Positions 1 to 6,738 of a stretch of DNA of 8,741 nucleotides are shown here, piece by piece. Both the position numbers and the translations under genes were made by a program. Position 1 is the stretch's first letter, and each line of letters starts with the position of its first letter. Under the pieces are notes generated by a model. The model saw nothing but the letters and a program-made list of their open reading frames with translations, had not been told where the DNA came from and made no database searches. Origin of the DNA: Planctomycetaceae bacterium (GTDB lineage Bacteria; Planctomycetota; Planctomycetia; Planctomycetales; Planctomycetaceae); assembly GCA_020426425.1 (NCBI GenBank), contig JAGQQB010000140.1:1-8741 (forward strand), given 5' to 3'.

Positions 1-971
1 GAACGACGCGATCGCTTGTGCGACTTGTGGACGATCCGATCGTCATCGTCATCGCTCCGACGTCGGTTCCGCTTGGTCCGCCGTTGGGCGCGGGCTTCCT
101 CCAAACTGAGGCTGCCACTGCGGGCGCCGCCGCGTGTTGCAGGACCATCGTCCCCATCATCATCGCCGCCGCCGCGGCGTTTGGCGTCTTCCTTGGTCTT
201 CTTCCGCAGGATCTCAGAGAGCTTGTTGTTCTTGAGCACATCCCCCGTCAGCGCCAGGTCCGGCTTTTGGACCGGCTCATCCGCCTTGGCGGTTGGCGTG
301 GGCAGTTTGAAGTTGGGCGATGCCGCCAGGGATGGCAGTGCAGGGCCCTTCTTCTCGCGCTTCTTCCCCCCTTCGCGAACATTGCCACGTGCCTGCATTT
401 CACGAATGCTGCCCAATCCACGTCCCCCGCCCGGGGCGATGTAATCCGATCGATTGATGGGAGCTGGACGATTGTCTGCTGGTGTGGTCGTTGCCGCAGG
501 TTGTGCAGGCGTTGCTTCCACTGCCGCCGGTGTTTCCACTTCTGGTTGAGCCTCGTTGGCAAGAGTGTCGATAGGGCTGTCGTCGACCTCCGGGGACGTG
601 ACTTCGTCCACTGAGGCGACAGCTTCCTCGTCGACAGGCGTCTCGTCATCGACAGGCGCGACCTGCTCTTCGGAGGTTGCGGTTTCTTTACGTGGACCAC
701 GACGTAACTGCGGAGGCGCAGCGCCAATGGTGCGAATCTCACGTGGACGCGTCGGGCGATCCATCGTCGGCTGCGGGGTTGCCGTGGCCGCCACTTCGGG
801 CTTGGCCTTCTGCACCGTTTCCAGGTGCTGCATCAGAATGTCGCGCTCTTCCGGAGTAATCGATGCCAAGGCGGAGCTTTTTACATCGAGACCGGCATCC
901 AGACAGTGTTGGATCAACTCCTTGCTGTCGATGTCGAGTTCTTTGGATAGAGCAAAAATACGGATCTTCAA
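1..971 (-). CDS. infB: Translation initiation factor IF-2, N-terminal part (3' end beyond window)
   Basis: IF-2 is the GTPase that places initiator fMet-tRNA on the 30S subunit and promotes 50S joining. Only the first 323 codons are here; the G domain and C-terminal domains lie left of base 1. Seen: the frame is open from TTG 971 to the edge. Residues 1-52 match the IF2_N domain, starting MKIRIFALSKELDIDSKELI and continuing with a KSSALASITPEERD segment typical of planctomycete IF-2. Residues about 100-165 form an acidic, Pro/Ala/Glu/Thr-rich linker. Residues about 180-323 are Gly/Arg/Lys-rich with alternating basic and acidic clusters, as in the disordered linker of long bacterial IF-2. The TTG start is supported by AGGGGG six bases upstream and by the conserved N-terminus beginning exactly there. 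It follows nusA in the same direction after 161 bp and is probably cotranscribed. Identification rests on the N-terminus and on nusA synteny. Confidence 0.9.
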   Translation of the reverse strand, partial: MKIRIFALSKELDIDSKELIQHCLDAGLDVKSSALASITPEERDILMQHLETVQKAKPEVAATATPQPTMDRPTRPREIRTIGAAPPQLRRGPRKETATSEEQVAPVDDETPVDEEAVASVDEVTSPEVDDSPIDTLANEAQPEVETPAAVEATPAQPAATTTPADNRPAPINRSDYIAPGGGRGLGSIREMQARGNVREGGKKREKKGPALPSLAASPNFKLPTPTAKADEPVQKPDLALTGDVLKNNKLSEILRKKTKEDAKRRGGGDDDGDDGPATRGGARSGSLSLEEARAQRRTKRNRRRSDDDDDRIVHKSHKRSRR

Positions 972-977
972 TCCAGA

Positions 978-983
978 CCCCCT
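978..983 (-). promoter_or_regulatory. Ribosome-binding site of infB
   Basis: On the minus strand AGGGGG lies six bases before the TTG at 971. It is the best Shine-Dalgarno-like site in the window and fixes the non-ATG start of infB. The 161-bp nusA-infB spacer (972-1132) otherwise contains only weak hairpins without a T run, so I see no internal terminator or clear promoter there. Confidence 0.6.
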
Positions 984-1132
984 GTGGTCGAACTTCAAAC
1001 ACGTCCGACCGGCGGGATCCCCCCGTCCAAATCAGACGTCGACGTGCCAGAACCGTAATTCTCGCACTACATGACTTAGGAATGTGTGAACATCCCACGA
1101 ACTTCTCACATTGTCAGACCGCTGATGGTGCA

Positions 1133-2563
1133 TCAGCCATCTGCCTTTAGCTGGTCCTCATCATCCGAGCCGGCTGGCTCAGTCGACGCGGCAACTTCCT
1201 CGGCCTCTTCCGCCACGGCCCCATCGACCACTTCGGCCGATTCCGACGCATCGGCGTCGGCATCAGCGGGTGGCTGGGCATCAGCGGAACCGTCGGTCGC
1301 GTCCTCTTCGGACAACGATTCGCCGGTCATTGCGTCGAGTTCCGCAGCTTCGCGGGCGACGCGCTTCGCTTCACGGTCAAGCATCTTCCGCTTGTCCGCT
1401 TCTTCTTCCTCAATCAATGCCTGTTCCTCGGCGCGTTCAACAATCACGTCGCACACCTCGGGACTCAGACCACTGAGTTCCTGCAGATGTTCCGGCTCAA
1501 TGACCGACAGGTCATCAAAGCTAAAGAAGCCCTGCGACACCAGCGTTTCCGCCAGATCTTCGCTCACTTCCGGAATCTGAGAGAACGCCGTGATTGATCG
1601 CTCCAGTTGCTCATCGAGCTCATCCTGGGTCATCACCTCAATGTCCCAACCGACCAACTTCGATGCCAGCCGAACGTTCTGCCCTTTCTTGCCGATCGCG
1701 AGCGACAACTGATCCTCGCGAACGAGAACAATCACCCGCCCCAGCAGCGGACAGAGAATGACATCTTCCACTTCCGATGGCTGCAGCGCATTGGGAATGA
1801 GGACCTGCAACGAGTCGTTCCAACGAACGATGTCGATCCGTTCCCCATTGAGTTCGTCAACAATCGTTCGAATTCGCGATCCCCGCACACCAACGCAGGC
1901 GCCAACGCAATCAATGCTGTTATCAAAACAGGAGACGGCTACCTTGGAACGATACCCCGCTTCCCGTGCCAGCGACCGGACCTCAATGATCCGTTCCGAC
2001 ACTTCGGGGATTTCCACCTCAAACAACCGCCGGACAAGATCCGGATGGTTTCGCGACAGGACAACTTTGATCCGGCTGCCCATCTTGCGGACTTCGAGCA
2101 CGATTGCCCGGACACGATCACCTACGCGGTAGCTCTCACCCGGAATTTGCTCACTCTTGGGCAGAATTGCCTCGACCTTGCCCAGATTCACGGTCGCGAC
2201 ACCGTGATCACTCCGCGTGACCACGCCGTTCACCAGATGCGTCCGCAACTCGTTATATTCGTCGTACAAAGAGTCGCGTTCAGCTTCGCGAATCTTCTGA
2301 ATCATCACTTGCTTGGCGGTCTGTGCGGCGATGCGCCCCAGCAGATCTCCCAATTCATCGGGCGGCAATGGCACCGCTTCGAGTAACACAGTCACTTCGC
2401 CCGACTTGCGATCGATCTGGACAACCACATCGCGATCTTCGCCGTAGTGTTTCCGGGCCGCCGAGAGAATCGCGGCTTCAATCCCTGCGAACACGATCTC
2501 GCCATCGATCCCCTTATCGCGATGGATCGCATCGACAATTCGTAAAATCTCAGGACCGTTCAT
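1133..2563 (-). CDS. nusA: Transcription termination/antitermination factor NusA
   Basis: NusA binds RNA polymerase and nascent RNA, and modulates pausing, intrinsic termination and antitermination. The 476-residue protein has the N-terminal RNAP-binding domain (about 1-105, starting MNGPEILRIVDAIHRDKGID), an S1 domain (about 106-172), KH1 (about 195-260, with VGACVGVRGSRI and GERIDIVRW) and KH2 (about 270-312, with LSLAIGKKGQNVRLA). A single helix-hairpin-helix-like unit follows (about 326-382), and then an Ala/Asp/Glu-rich acidic tail (about 405-476). The open frame extends 44 codons upstream, but those residues resemble nothing in NusA, and they would be encoded across the leader terminator. 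ATG 2563, where the conserved N-terminus begins, is therefore chosen; a modest GGTGG lies 10 bases upstream. The gene heads the nusA-infB operon. The rimP gene that precedes nusA in many bacteria is absent here. Confidence 0.96.
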   Translation of the reverse strand: MNGPEILRIVDAIHRDKGIDGEIVFAGIEAAILSAARKHYGEDRDVVVQIDRKSGEVTVLLEAVPLPPDELGDLLGRIAAQTAKQVMIQKIREAERDSLYDEYNELRTHLVNGVVTRSDHGVATVNLGKVEAILPKSEQIPGESYRVGDRVRAIVLEVRKMGSRIKVVLSRNHPDLVRRLFEVEIPEVSERIIEVRSLAREAGYRSKVAVSCFDNSIDCVGACVGVRGSRIRTIVDELNGERIDIVRWNDSLQVLIPNALQPSEVEDVILCPLLGRVIVLVREDQLSLAIGKKGQNVRLASKLVGWDIEVMTQDELDEQLERSITAFSQIPEVSEDLAETLVSQGFFSFDDLSVIEPEHLQELSGLSPEVCDVIVERAEEQALIEEEEADKRKMLDREAKRVAREAAELDAMTGESLSEEDATDGSADAQPPADADADASESAEVVDGAVAEEAEEVAASTEPAGSDDEDQLKADG

Positions 2564-2796
2564 TCTTGTTGCGCCACCGTGTGCTAAAAAAAATAGTGGG
2601 CACAAGTCCCACTGATTACGACGATCCGTTCTGATAACCGGACACTCAGTCGACCATCCCCAAGGAGGTCCCCCTCCTCGGCAATCGCCGAGCACCGGTC
2701 GTTAATCACGCCAATGCTTCACATGAGCTGCCTCTTTCTCTCGCCCACAATCGTGGGTGATGCTCAGAACAAACCGACGCAATATCGGCTCGATGT
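2564..2796 (-). promoter_or_regulatory. Structured 5' leader of nusA
   Basis: There is no gene here. Reading from the predicted start near 2796 towards nusA, three structures precede the terminator. The first is CCCAC-GATT-GTGGG (2757-2744). The second is CTCGGC-GATT-GCCGAG (2692-2677, perfect 6-bp stem). The third is GGAGG/CCTCC (2677-2664), which shares one base with the second. None of these three is followed by a T run. The first two carry the same GATT loop. The first hairpin contains the same CCCAC and GTGGG segments as the terminator stem, so alternative pairing is possible. No tRNA-like, T-box or known riboswitch core was recognised. Confidence 0.45.
2586..2613 (-). terminator. Intrinsic terminator in the nusA leader (candidate attenuator)
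   Basis: Read on the minus strand, AGTGGG (2613-2608), a 7-base loop and CCCACT (2600-2595) form a perfect 6-bp stem. One A and then eight consecutive T (2593-2586) follow. The T run ends 22 bases before the nusA ATG. The stem is followed by T's only in the minus direction, so it acts on transcripts entering nusA. As the trpA terminator it would be oddly placed, almost 300 nt after trpA and downstream of a good promoter, so a leader attenuator is more likely. Confidence 0.8.
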
Positions 2797-2802
2797 TGGC
2801 AA

Positions 2803-2831
2803 ACATTAGGAATCCGCGCCCCAACTGTCAA
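2803..2831 (-). promoter_or_regulatory. Sigma70-type promoter for nusA-infB
   Basis: On the minus strand a perfect -35 TTGACA (2831-2826) is followed by exactly 17 bp and the -10-like TAATGT (2808-2803). The latter keeps the T, A and final T that matter most in TATAAT. Transcription would start near 2796, giving a leader of about 230 nt before nusA. It lies 80 bp beyond the trpA stop codon, making nusA-infB a transcription unit separate from trpA. Confidence 0.55.
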
Positions 2832-2910
2832 GCAACGGGGCAGTTCCGTCAGAATTGATCCGGGATTCTCGCGACCGGGGGGCGAGCGATCCAAAGCACC
2901 TGAACATAGA

Positions 2911-3723
2911 TTACGAGTGTGTGGCCGCGACCATCGCCACAGAGAGGTCCCGAATGCCCCCCAGAACACCCTCCTTCCCATCTGCACCGGCGCTGCACTG
3001 CTCCAGAAAACGGACCAATCCCGAACCAACGATCACGCCATCTGCCAATTGCCGTAGTGGCGCGACATGTTCCGGACGGCTGATCCCAAATCCCACAGCC
3101 AGTGGCAGATCAGTCTCCTCGCGCAGCCAGCGGAGTTGATCTAGCAGGGCCGATTCGATCGAGTCTCGCGCTCCGGTCGTTCCCGCCACCGCAATGCAGT
3201 ACACGAAGCCGGAACAGTGTTTGAGAATCTCTCGCACCCTCTCGCGAGGCGTTGTGGGGGCGACGAGCTGGACCAGATCCAACCCCGCCTTCTTTGCCTG
3301 CGTAAACAGATCAGCCGCCTCATCGCCTGGCAAGTCGGGAACGATTAACCCGCTGAGCCCCGCCTCCTTCGCCTGCTGCAAGAATCGCTCCACACCTGTC
3401 CGAAAGATGATCGCATAGGACACCATCCCGAGGATTGGAGGCAACGACGCCGGATTGGTGGCCGCCAGCCCTTCAAAGATCTGCTGCACGGTAATGTGCT
3501 TTCCCAGCGCCCGCGTATAGGAGGCCTGAATCACCGGCCCATCAGCGATCGGATCGCTGTACGGGAATCCCACCTCAATGAGATCGACACCGGTCGCGGC
3601 CAACTCCTGGATGACCGCCCCGGTCGTCTCCATGTCGGGATCGCCTGCGGTGACAAACGGCATAAACGCCATCTGCTCTTTGTCCTTCAATGCCGCAAAT
3701 GTCTGCTGAATCCGAGTTTCCAA
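2911..3723 (-). CDS. trpA: Tryptophan synthase alpha subunit
   Basis: TrpA cleaves indole-3-glycerol phosphate to glyceraldehyde 3-phosphate and indole, which is channelled to TrpB for tryptophan synthesis in the cytoplasm. The 270-residue length is normal for this TIM barrel. Seen: the signature LIEVGFPYSDPIADGP with catalytic Glu50 and Asp61 (equivalents of E. coli Glu49 and Asp60). The active-site loop AGTTGAR is at 180-186, and the phosphate-binding GFGIS (211-215) and VGSGLV (232-237) motifs are present. The start is TTG 3723: an in-frame TGA lies four codons upstream, no other start fits, and the family's N-terminal 'IQQTFAALK' segment begins just after it. No good Shine-Dalgarno site is visible. 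trpB is not adjacent; the next gene upstream is divergent and unrelated. trpA therefore seems to be transcribed alone. No convincing T-run terminator follows its stop codon. Confidence 0.97.
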   Translation of the reverse strand: METRIQQTFAALKDKEQMAFMPFVTAGDPDMETTGAVIQELAATGVDLIEVGFPYSDPIADGPVIQASYTRALGKHITVQQIFEGLAATNPASLPPILGMVSYAIIFRTGVERFLQQAKEAGLSGLIVPDLPGDEAADLFTQAKKAGLDLVQLVAPTTPRERVREILKHCSGFVYCIAVAGTTGARDSIESALLDQLRWLREETDLPLAVGFGISRPEHVAPLRQLADGVIVGSGLVRFLEQCSAGADGKEGVLGGIRDLSVAMVAATHS

Positions 3724-4004
3724 GGGAGCGTCTCAAAGTCGATGGACAGAAATGGATCGGGCGTCGTTGACTCAGGCGCCACCATGCACAGAGTGTCTGC
3801 GGACAACAACGAATCGTCAACCGGCGTCCACAGGAATCAGGAGTCGGGATTCCGAATCCTCTCCCCTGATCCGTGCCGCCTGCCAACTGCACTTCCTGAT
3901 CCCTGAACTTTCCCGGTCCGAATCTGCCGTCTCAGGGTTTCAACCTGTGGACTGAATTGCGACACTGGGGATCGGTGTCCGCCTCATCAGTTCTGGATGT
4001 CCTC
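3724..4004. other. Divergent intergenic region between trpA and the PDZ protein gene
   Basis: About 280 bp without a supported gene, which should hold the promoters of both divergent units. On the minus strand TTGACG (3820-3815) with a poor -10 (GACACT, 17 bp away) is a weak trpA promoter candidate. I find no convincing plus-strand promoter. The region contains several GAATC/GATTC boxes (3811, 3834, 3848, 3854, 3920) and an interrupted palindrome at 3847-3859. The frame of the downstream gene is open back to TTG 3957. Confidence 0.4.
3847..3859. repeat. Interrupted palindrome, possible operator
   Basis: GGATTC-C-GAATCC is a perfect 6-1-6 palindrome in the divergent trpA/PDZ-gene intergenic region. 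GGAATC at 3833-3838 gives an alternative hairpin with GATTCC at 3848-3853. Its position would suit a regulator-binding site, but no regulator is identifiable. Confidence 0.3.
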
Positions 4005-6029
4005 ATGTGTGGTCCGTTGAGTGTCTTACGACAAATGTTCTCGAAGAGACGTCGACCTTCTCGCTGTCGATCTGCCCGTTTGCTCGGGCTGGCGATGGTC
4101 GTATGCGCAGTGCTGCCGCAGATGGCAGAAGCCCAGGAACCGTCGTTGAGCGCCTTGGAAGGCCGGGCGTTTCAGCAGGCGGTGGCGGCAGCAGATCCGT
4201 CAATCGTGCGTGTCGAAACGGTCGGCGGCGTGGATCTTATTGGCGAGACCTTAACAGCCACTGGCCCCACGAGCGGAGTGGTGGTCTCTGCCGATGGCCA
4301 CATCATTACCAGTCGTTTCAATTTCATCTCCAAGCCAGCCACCATCGTTGTCACACTGGCCGATGAACGGAAGTTCGCCGCCCGGGTGGTCGCGGAAGAT
4401 CATGCCCGGATGCTGACGCTGCTGAAGATCGACGCCACCGAATTGCGTCCCTTGCCTGCCGTCCCGGCAGATGAAGTTCAGGTGGGGCAATGGGCACTCG
4501 CCCTGGGGCGGACTTTCGATCCATTGTTCCCGAACATGTCCGTTGGCATCGTCAGCGCCGTACAACGCCTGTCGGGCAAGGCGATTCAGACCGACGCGAA
4601 GGTCTCGCCACTTAACTACGGTGGCCCACTGGTCGATGTTGCTGGACGTGGGATTGGCATCCTCGTCCCGCTCTCTCCACAGGGCACTGACGAAACCGCT
4701 GGAGTTGAGTGGTACGATGGCGGCATCGGGTTTGCCATCCCCATGCCGGACATTTATGCCGCATTACCGCGACTGTCCGCCGGCGAATCCCTGCATCGCG
4801 GCTTGCTAGGGATCGGCTTCGCTGAAGATGGCCCCCTCGCTGGGGAACCTAAGATCGCCACTGTGCGACCAGAGTCTCCCGCCGACAAGGCTGGCTTGCA
4901 GGTCGACGATGTGATCACCGCTCTGGATGGCGTCGCCGTTCCACGGATCCCAATGTTGCGTCGCGCCCTGGGACCTCGCTATGCGGGCGAGACGGTGAAG
5001 GTCACCATCCAGCGTGACCAGCAACAACTTGAATTCGAAATCACACTGGCCGCCGAACTCACGGCATATGAGTTTCCCTACCTCGGGATTCTGCCGACAT
5101 CGCAATCTCTAGATGCACCGCAAACCGGCGTGACCATTCGCCTGGTGCTGCCCGACACTCCTGCCGCCGAAGCAGGTTTCCAGTCGGGTGATGTCATTAC
5201 GCGAGCCAAAGGGGAACCACTTCCCAGCGTGGCAGCACTCCGAACCGCGTTGCGCAGTACCGGAGTTGGCAATGGTTGTCCGCTCACGGTGCAGCGTGGC
5301 GAAGAGCGTATTGAACTGACGGTAACACTGGCGAGTCTGACTGGCCTGGTTCCTGAATCGTTGCCCCCATCCGAAGCCCCGGTTGTCGATCCCGGCACCG
5401 AGCGTCCGCCCGTTGGCCGCTTGAGCGAAACACTCCCCGGTCGTGATCTAAAGTACTGGGCTTACGTCCCTGAGTCACTCGATCCAAATCGTCCCGTCGG
5501 ATTGCTGCTGTGGATTCACCCGGCAGGCGACTCAATGGAAGCGGAAGTGCTGCGACTGATGCGAGAAGAGTGCGAACATCGCGGTCTAATTCTGTTGGGG
5601 CCACAGGCAAGCGATGTCGCTGGCTGGTCCCCTGACGATGTCGAGCCGATTCTCGATCTCGTCAAGCACATCCAGGAGACCTATCCGCTCGATCCACTCC
5701 GCATTGCTGCTTGCGGTCACGCTGATGGCGTCCCCTGCGCGACTCAGGTCGTGCTCAAAGATCGATCCCTGTTTCGCGGCCTGATCGCCAGCAGTGGTGT
5801 TTATCGTGGACAGTTCCCAGAGAACGATCCCGATTTCCGACTCGAATTGCTGCTGACTCATTTCGAAGACGACGAATCAGCCCCACTGGTCGGTCGTTTC
5901 GAAACCATCCTGCAGCGTATGAAGTACCCCACGGTACGCCAGCAACTCCATGGTGACGAACCTTCGGGACTGACCGCCGAATGGGCGGAACTGATCACCC
6001 GTTGGCTCGATCTCCTGCCCCGAACCTGA
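4005..6029 (+). CDS. Secreted HtrA-like pseudoprotease with two PDZ domains and a C-terminal pseudo-hydrolase domain
   Basis: Residues 1-43 form a Sec-type signal (RRR-rich n-region, hydrophobic LLGLAMVVCAVL, cleavage near AEA/QE), so it acts outside the cytoplasmic membrane. Residues about 85-258 follow the HtrA protease fold (TSGVVVSADGHIIT, LALGRTFDPL, IQTDAKVSPLNYGGPLVD, IGFAIPMPDI). The catalytic positions are changed: no His at the TNNHVV-like segment (Phe105/Asn106), Met136 for Asp, and Tyr205 for Ser. PDZ1 spans about 265-350 and PDZ2 about 358-443, with a Pro-rich linker to about 475. Residues 475-674 resemble an esterase-type alpha/beta hydrolase (LLLWIHPAGDS), but the nucleophile elbow reads GHADG, with Ala573 for Ser. 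A binding, chaperone or scaffold role is inferred, perhaps with the pseudopilins encoded downstream. Start: ATG 4005 has GGA seven bases upstream; ATG 4035 (shorter n-region) and TTG 3957 are alternatives. The family is certain only at domain level. Confidence 0.85.
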   Translation: MCGPLSVLRQMFSKRRRPSRCRSARLLGLAMVVCAVLPQMAEAQEPSLSALEGRAFQQAVAAADPSIVRVETVGGVDLIGETLTATGPTSGVVVSADGHIITSRFNFISKPATIVVTLADERKFAARVVAEDHARMLTLLKIDATELRPLPAVPADEVQVGQWALALGRTFDPLFPNMSVGIVSAVQRLSGKAIQTDAKVSPLNYGGPLVDVAGRGIGILVPLSPQGTDETAGVEWYDGGIGFAIPMPDIYAALPRLSAGESLHRGLLGIGFAEDGPLAGEPKIATVRPESPADKAGLQVDDVITALDGVAVPRIPMLRRALGPRYAGETVKVTIQRDQQQLEFEITLAAELTAYEFPYLGILPTSQSLDAPQTGVTIRLVLPDTPAAEAGFQSGDVITRAKGEPLPSVAALRTALRSTGVGNGCPLTVQRGEERIELTVTLASLTGLVPESLPPSEAPVVDPGTERPPVGRLSETLPGRDLKYWAYVPESLDPNRPVGLLLWIHPAGDSMEAEVLRLMREECEHRGLILLGPQASDVAGWSPDDVEPILDLVKHIQETYPLDPLRIAACGHADGVPCATQVVLKDRSLFRGLIASSGVYRGQFPENDPDFRLELLLTHFEDDESAPLVGRFETILQRMKYPTVRQQLHGDEPSGLTAEWAELITRWLDLLPRT

Positions 6030-6098
6030 TCCACGACAACGTCGACACTGAATTCCCTTTCCACACAACCTCCTGAAGAAATCCTGGAGACCTTGAAC

Positions 6099-6584
6099 GT
6101 GCAACGTCTGCTGTCCCGCCCTCCTCGCCGCCACTCGGTCCACCGAGATCTCGCTTCGGCCCGACTTGGTTTTACTCTGCTCGAACTGCTGATCGTCCTC
6201 GCCATTATCGGTGTCATCGCCGCGCTCGTGATTCCCCGGTTTTTGGGACAGCAACGCACTGCGACCATCAAAGCCGCCAAGGCAAGCATCCACGGCCTCG
6301 AACAGGCGCTGAACCTGTACGCCGTCGCGCACGACGCCGAATTCCCGACCGGCAATCAGGATGTGCTGATGCAGCTGATTCAACCGGTCGACCGTGACGG
6401 CAAACCGGAGGAACCGTATCTCGACAGCCTCCCCAAGGACCCATGGGGACAGGCGTTCTATTACGAATACCCCAACACCAAGGCGCAAACAACGAAGCCC
6501 GCCATCTGGTCGTCGGGTCCGAATCGTGTGAACGACAACGGTGGTGGCGACGACATCAACAACTGGTCCGACCTGGGCCTGTAG
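6099..6584 (+). CDS. gspG: Type II secretion-like major pseudopilin (GspG family)
   Basis: GspG subunits polymerise into the periplasmic pseudopilus of type II secretion systems after prepilin-peptidase cleavage. Seen: a basic 24-residue leader, cleavage site G24/F25 in RLG/FTLLELLIVLAIIG, the required Glu at mature position +5, and a long hydrophobic helix ending ALVIPRF. The globular part carries the GspG signatures LPKDPWG (111-117) and a Ca-site-like Asp/Asn/Gly tail (NDNGGGDDINNW). The 161-residue length fits. GTG 6099 is chosen because GGAG lies 9 bases upstream. TTG 6093 would leave only 3 bases, although it would give an MNV N-terminus resembling MHV in the next pseudopilin. The gene starts 69 bp after the PDZ protein gene in the same direction. 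Without gspD/E/F in view, a pilus- or Com-like role is also possible. Confidence 0.9.
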   Translation: MQRLLSRPPRRHSVHRDLASARLGFTLLELLIVLAIIGVIAALVIPRFLGQQRTATIKAAKASIHGLEQALNLYAVAHDAEFPTGNQDVLMQLIQPVDRDGKPEEPYLDSLPKDPWGQAFYYEYPNTKAQTTKPAIWSSGPNRVNDNGGGDDINNWSDLGL

Positions 6585-6600
6585 AATATCGTCGATCGTT

Positions 6601-6638
6601 CTGCGATCCATCGTCTCAATGTGGGTGTTGGATCGCAG
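6601..6638. repeat. Perfect 9-bp inverted repeat between gspG and gspH
   Basis: CTGCGATCC (6601-6609) and GGATCGCAG (6630-6638) are perfect complements separated by 20 bases, beginning 16 bases after the gspG stop codon. No T run follows, so it is not a standard terminator. It could be an mRNA-stabilising or processing hairpin that sets different levels of major and minor pseudopilin. Confidence 0.5.
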
Positions 6639-6738
6639 CACTCCCCGAGAGTGTCAACTCCCATCGGAAACGTAACCCGTTCATGCGACGATGATGTGCC
6701 TGCTTCCTGGCACGAACTTCGTATCGTTCGGCAATGTC

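Noticed and set aside
248..742. Minus-strand open frame of 164 codons
   Set aside because: It is an alternative frame within infB; the infB frame is continuous through the region and has a conserved N-terminus.
556..1074. Plus-strand Ser-rich open frames at the left edge
   Set aside because: They are antisense to infB, and their Ser/Thr richness is the complement of the acidic infB linker.
1607..2386. Plus-strand open frame of 259 codons
   Set aside because: It lies antisense to well-conserved nusA codons, shows no recognisable domain, and is a shadow of the GC-rich coding frame.
2664..2692. The GGAGG/CCTCC and CTCGGC/GCCGAG hairpins as a trpA terminator
   Set aside because: Neither is followed by a T run on the minus strand, and both lie downstream of the nusA promoter candidate.
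2564..2695. 44-codon N-terminal extension of nusA from the upstream start at 2695
   Set aside because: The residues do not resemble NusA, the conserved N-terminus begins at ATG 2563, and the extension would translate through the leader hairpins and terminator.
2868..2886. CTCGC...GCGAG hairpin after the trpA stop as an intrinsic terminator
   Set aside because: The stem is only 5 bp with a 9-base loop, and no T run follows.
3957..4004. TTG 3957 as the start of the PDZ protein
   Set aside because: It would add 16 residues before a good signal peptide and is a rarer codon than ATG 4005 or 4035; it cannot be fully excluded.
5877..6641. Minus-strand open frame of 254 codons
   Set aside because: It is antisense to the end of the PDZ gene and all of gspG, both of which have clear motifs; its product is compositionally arbitrary.
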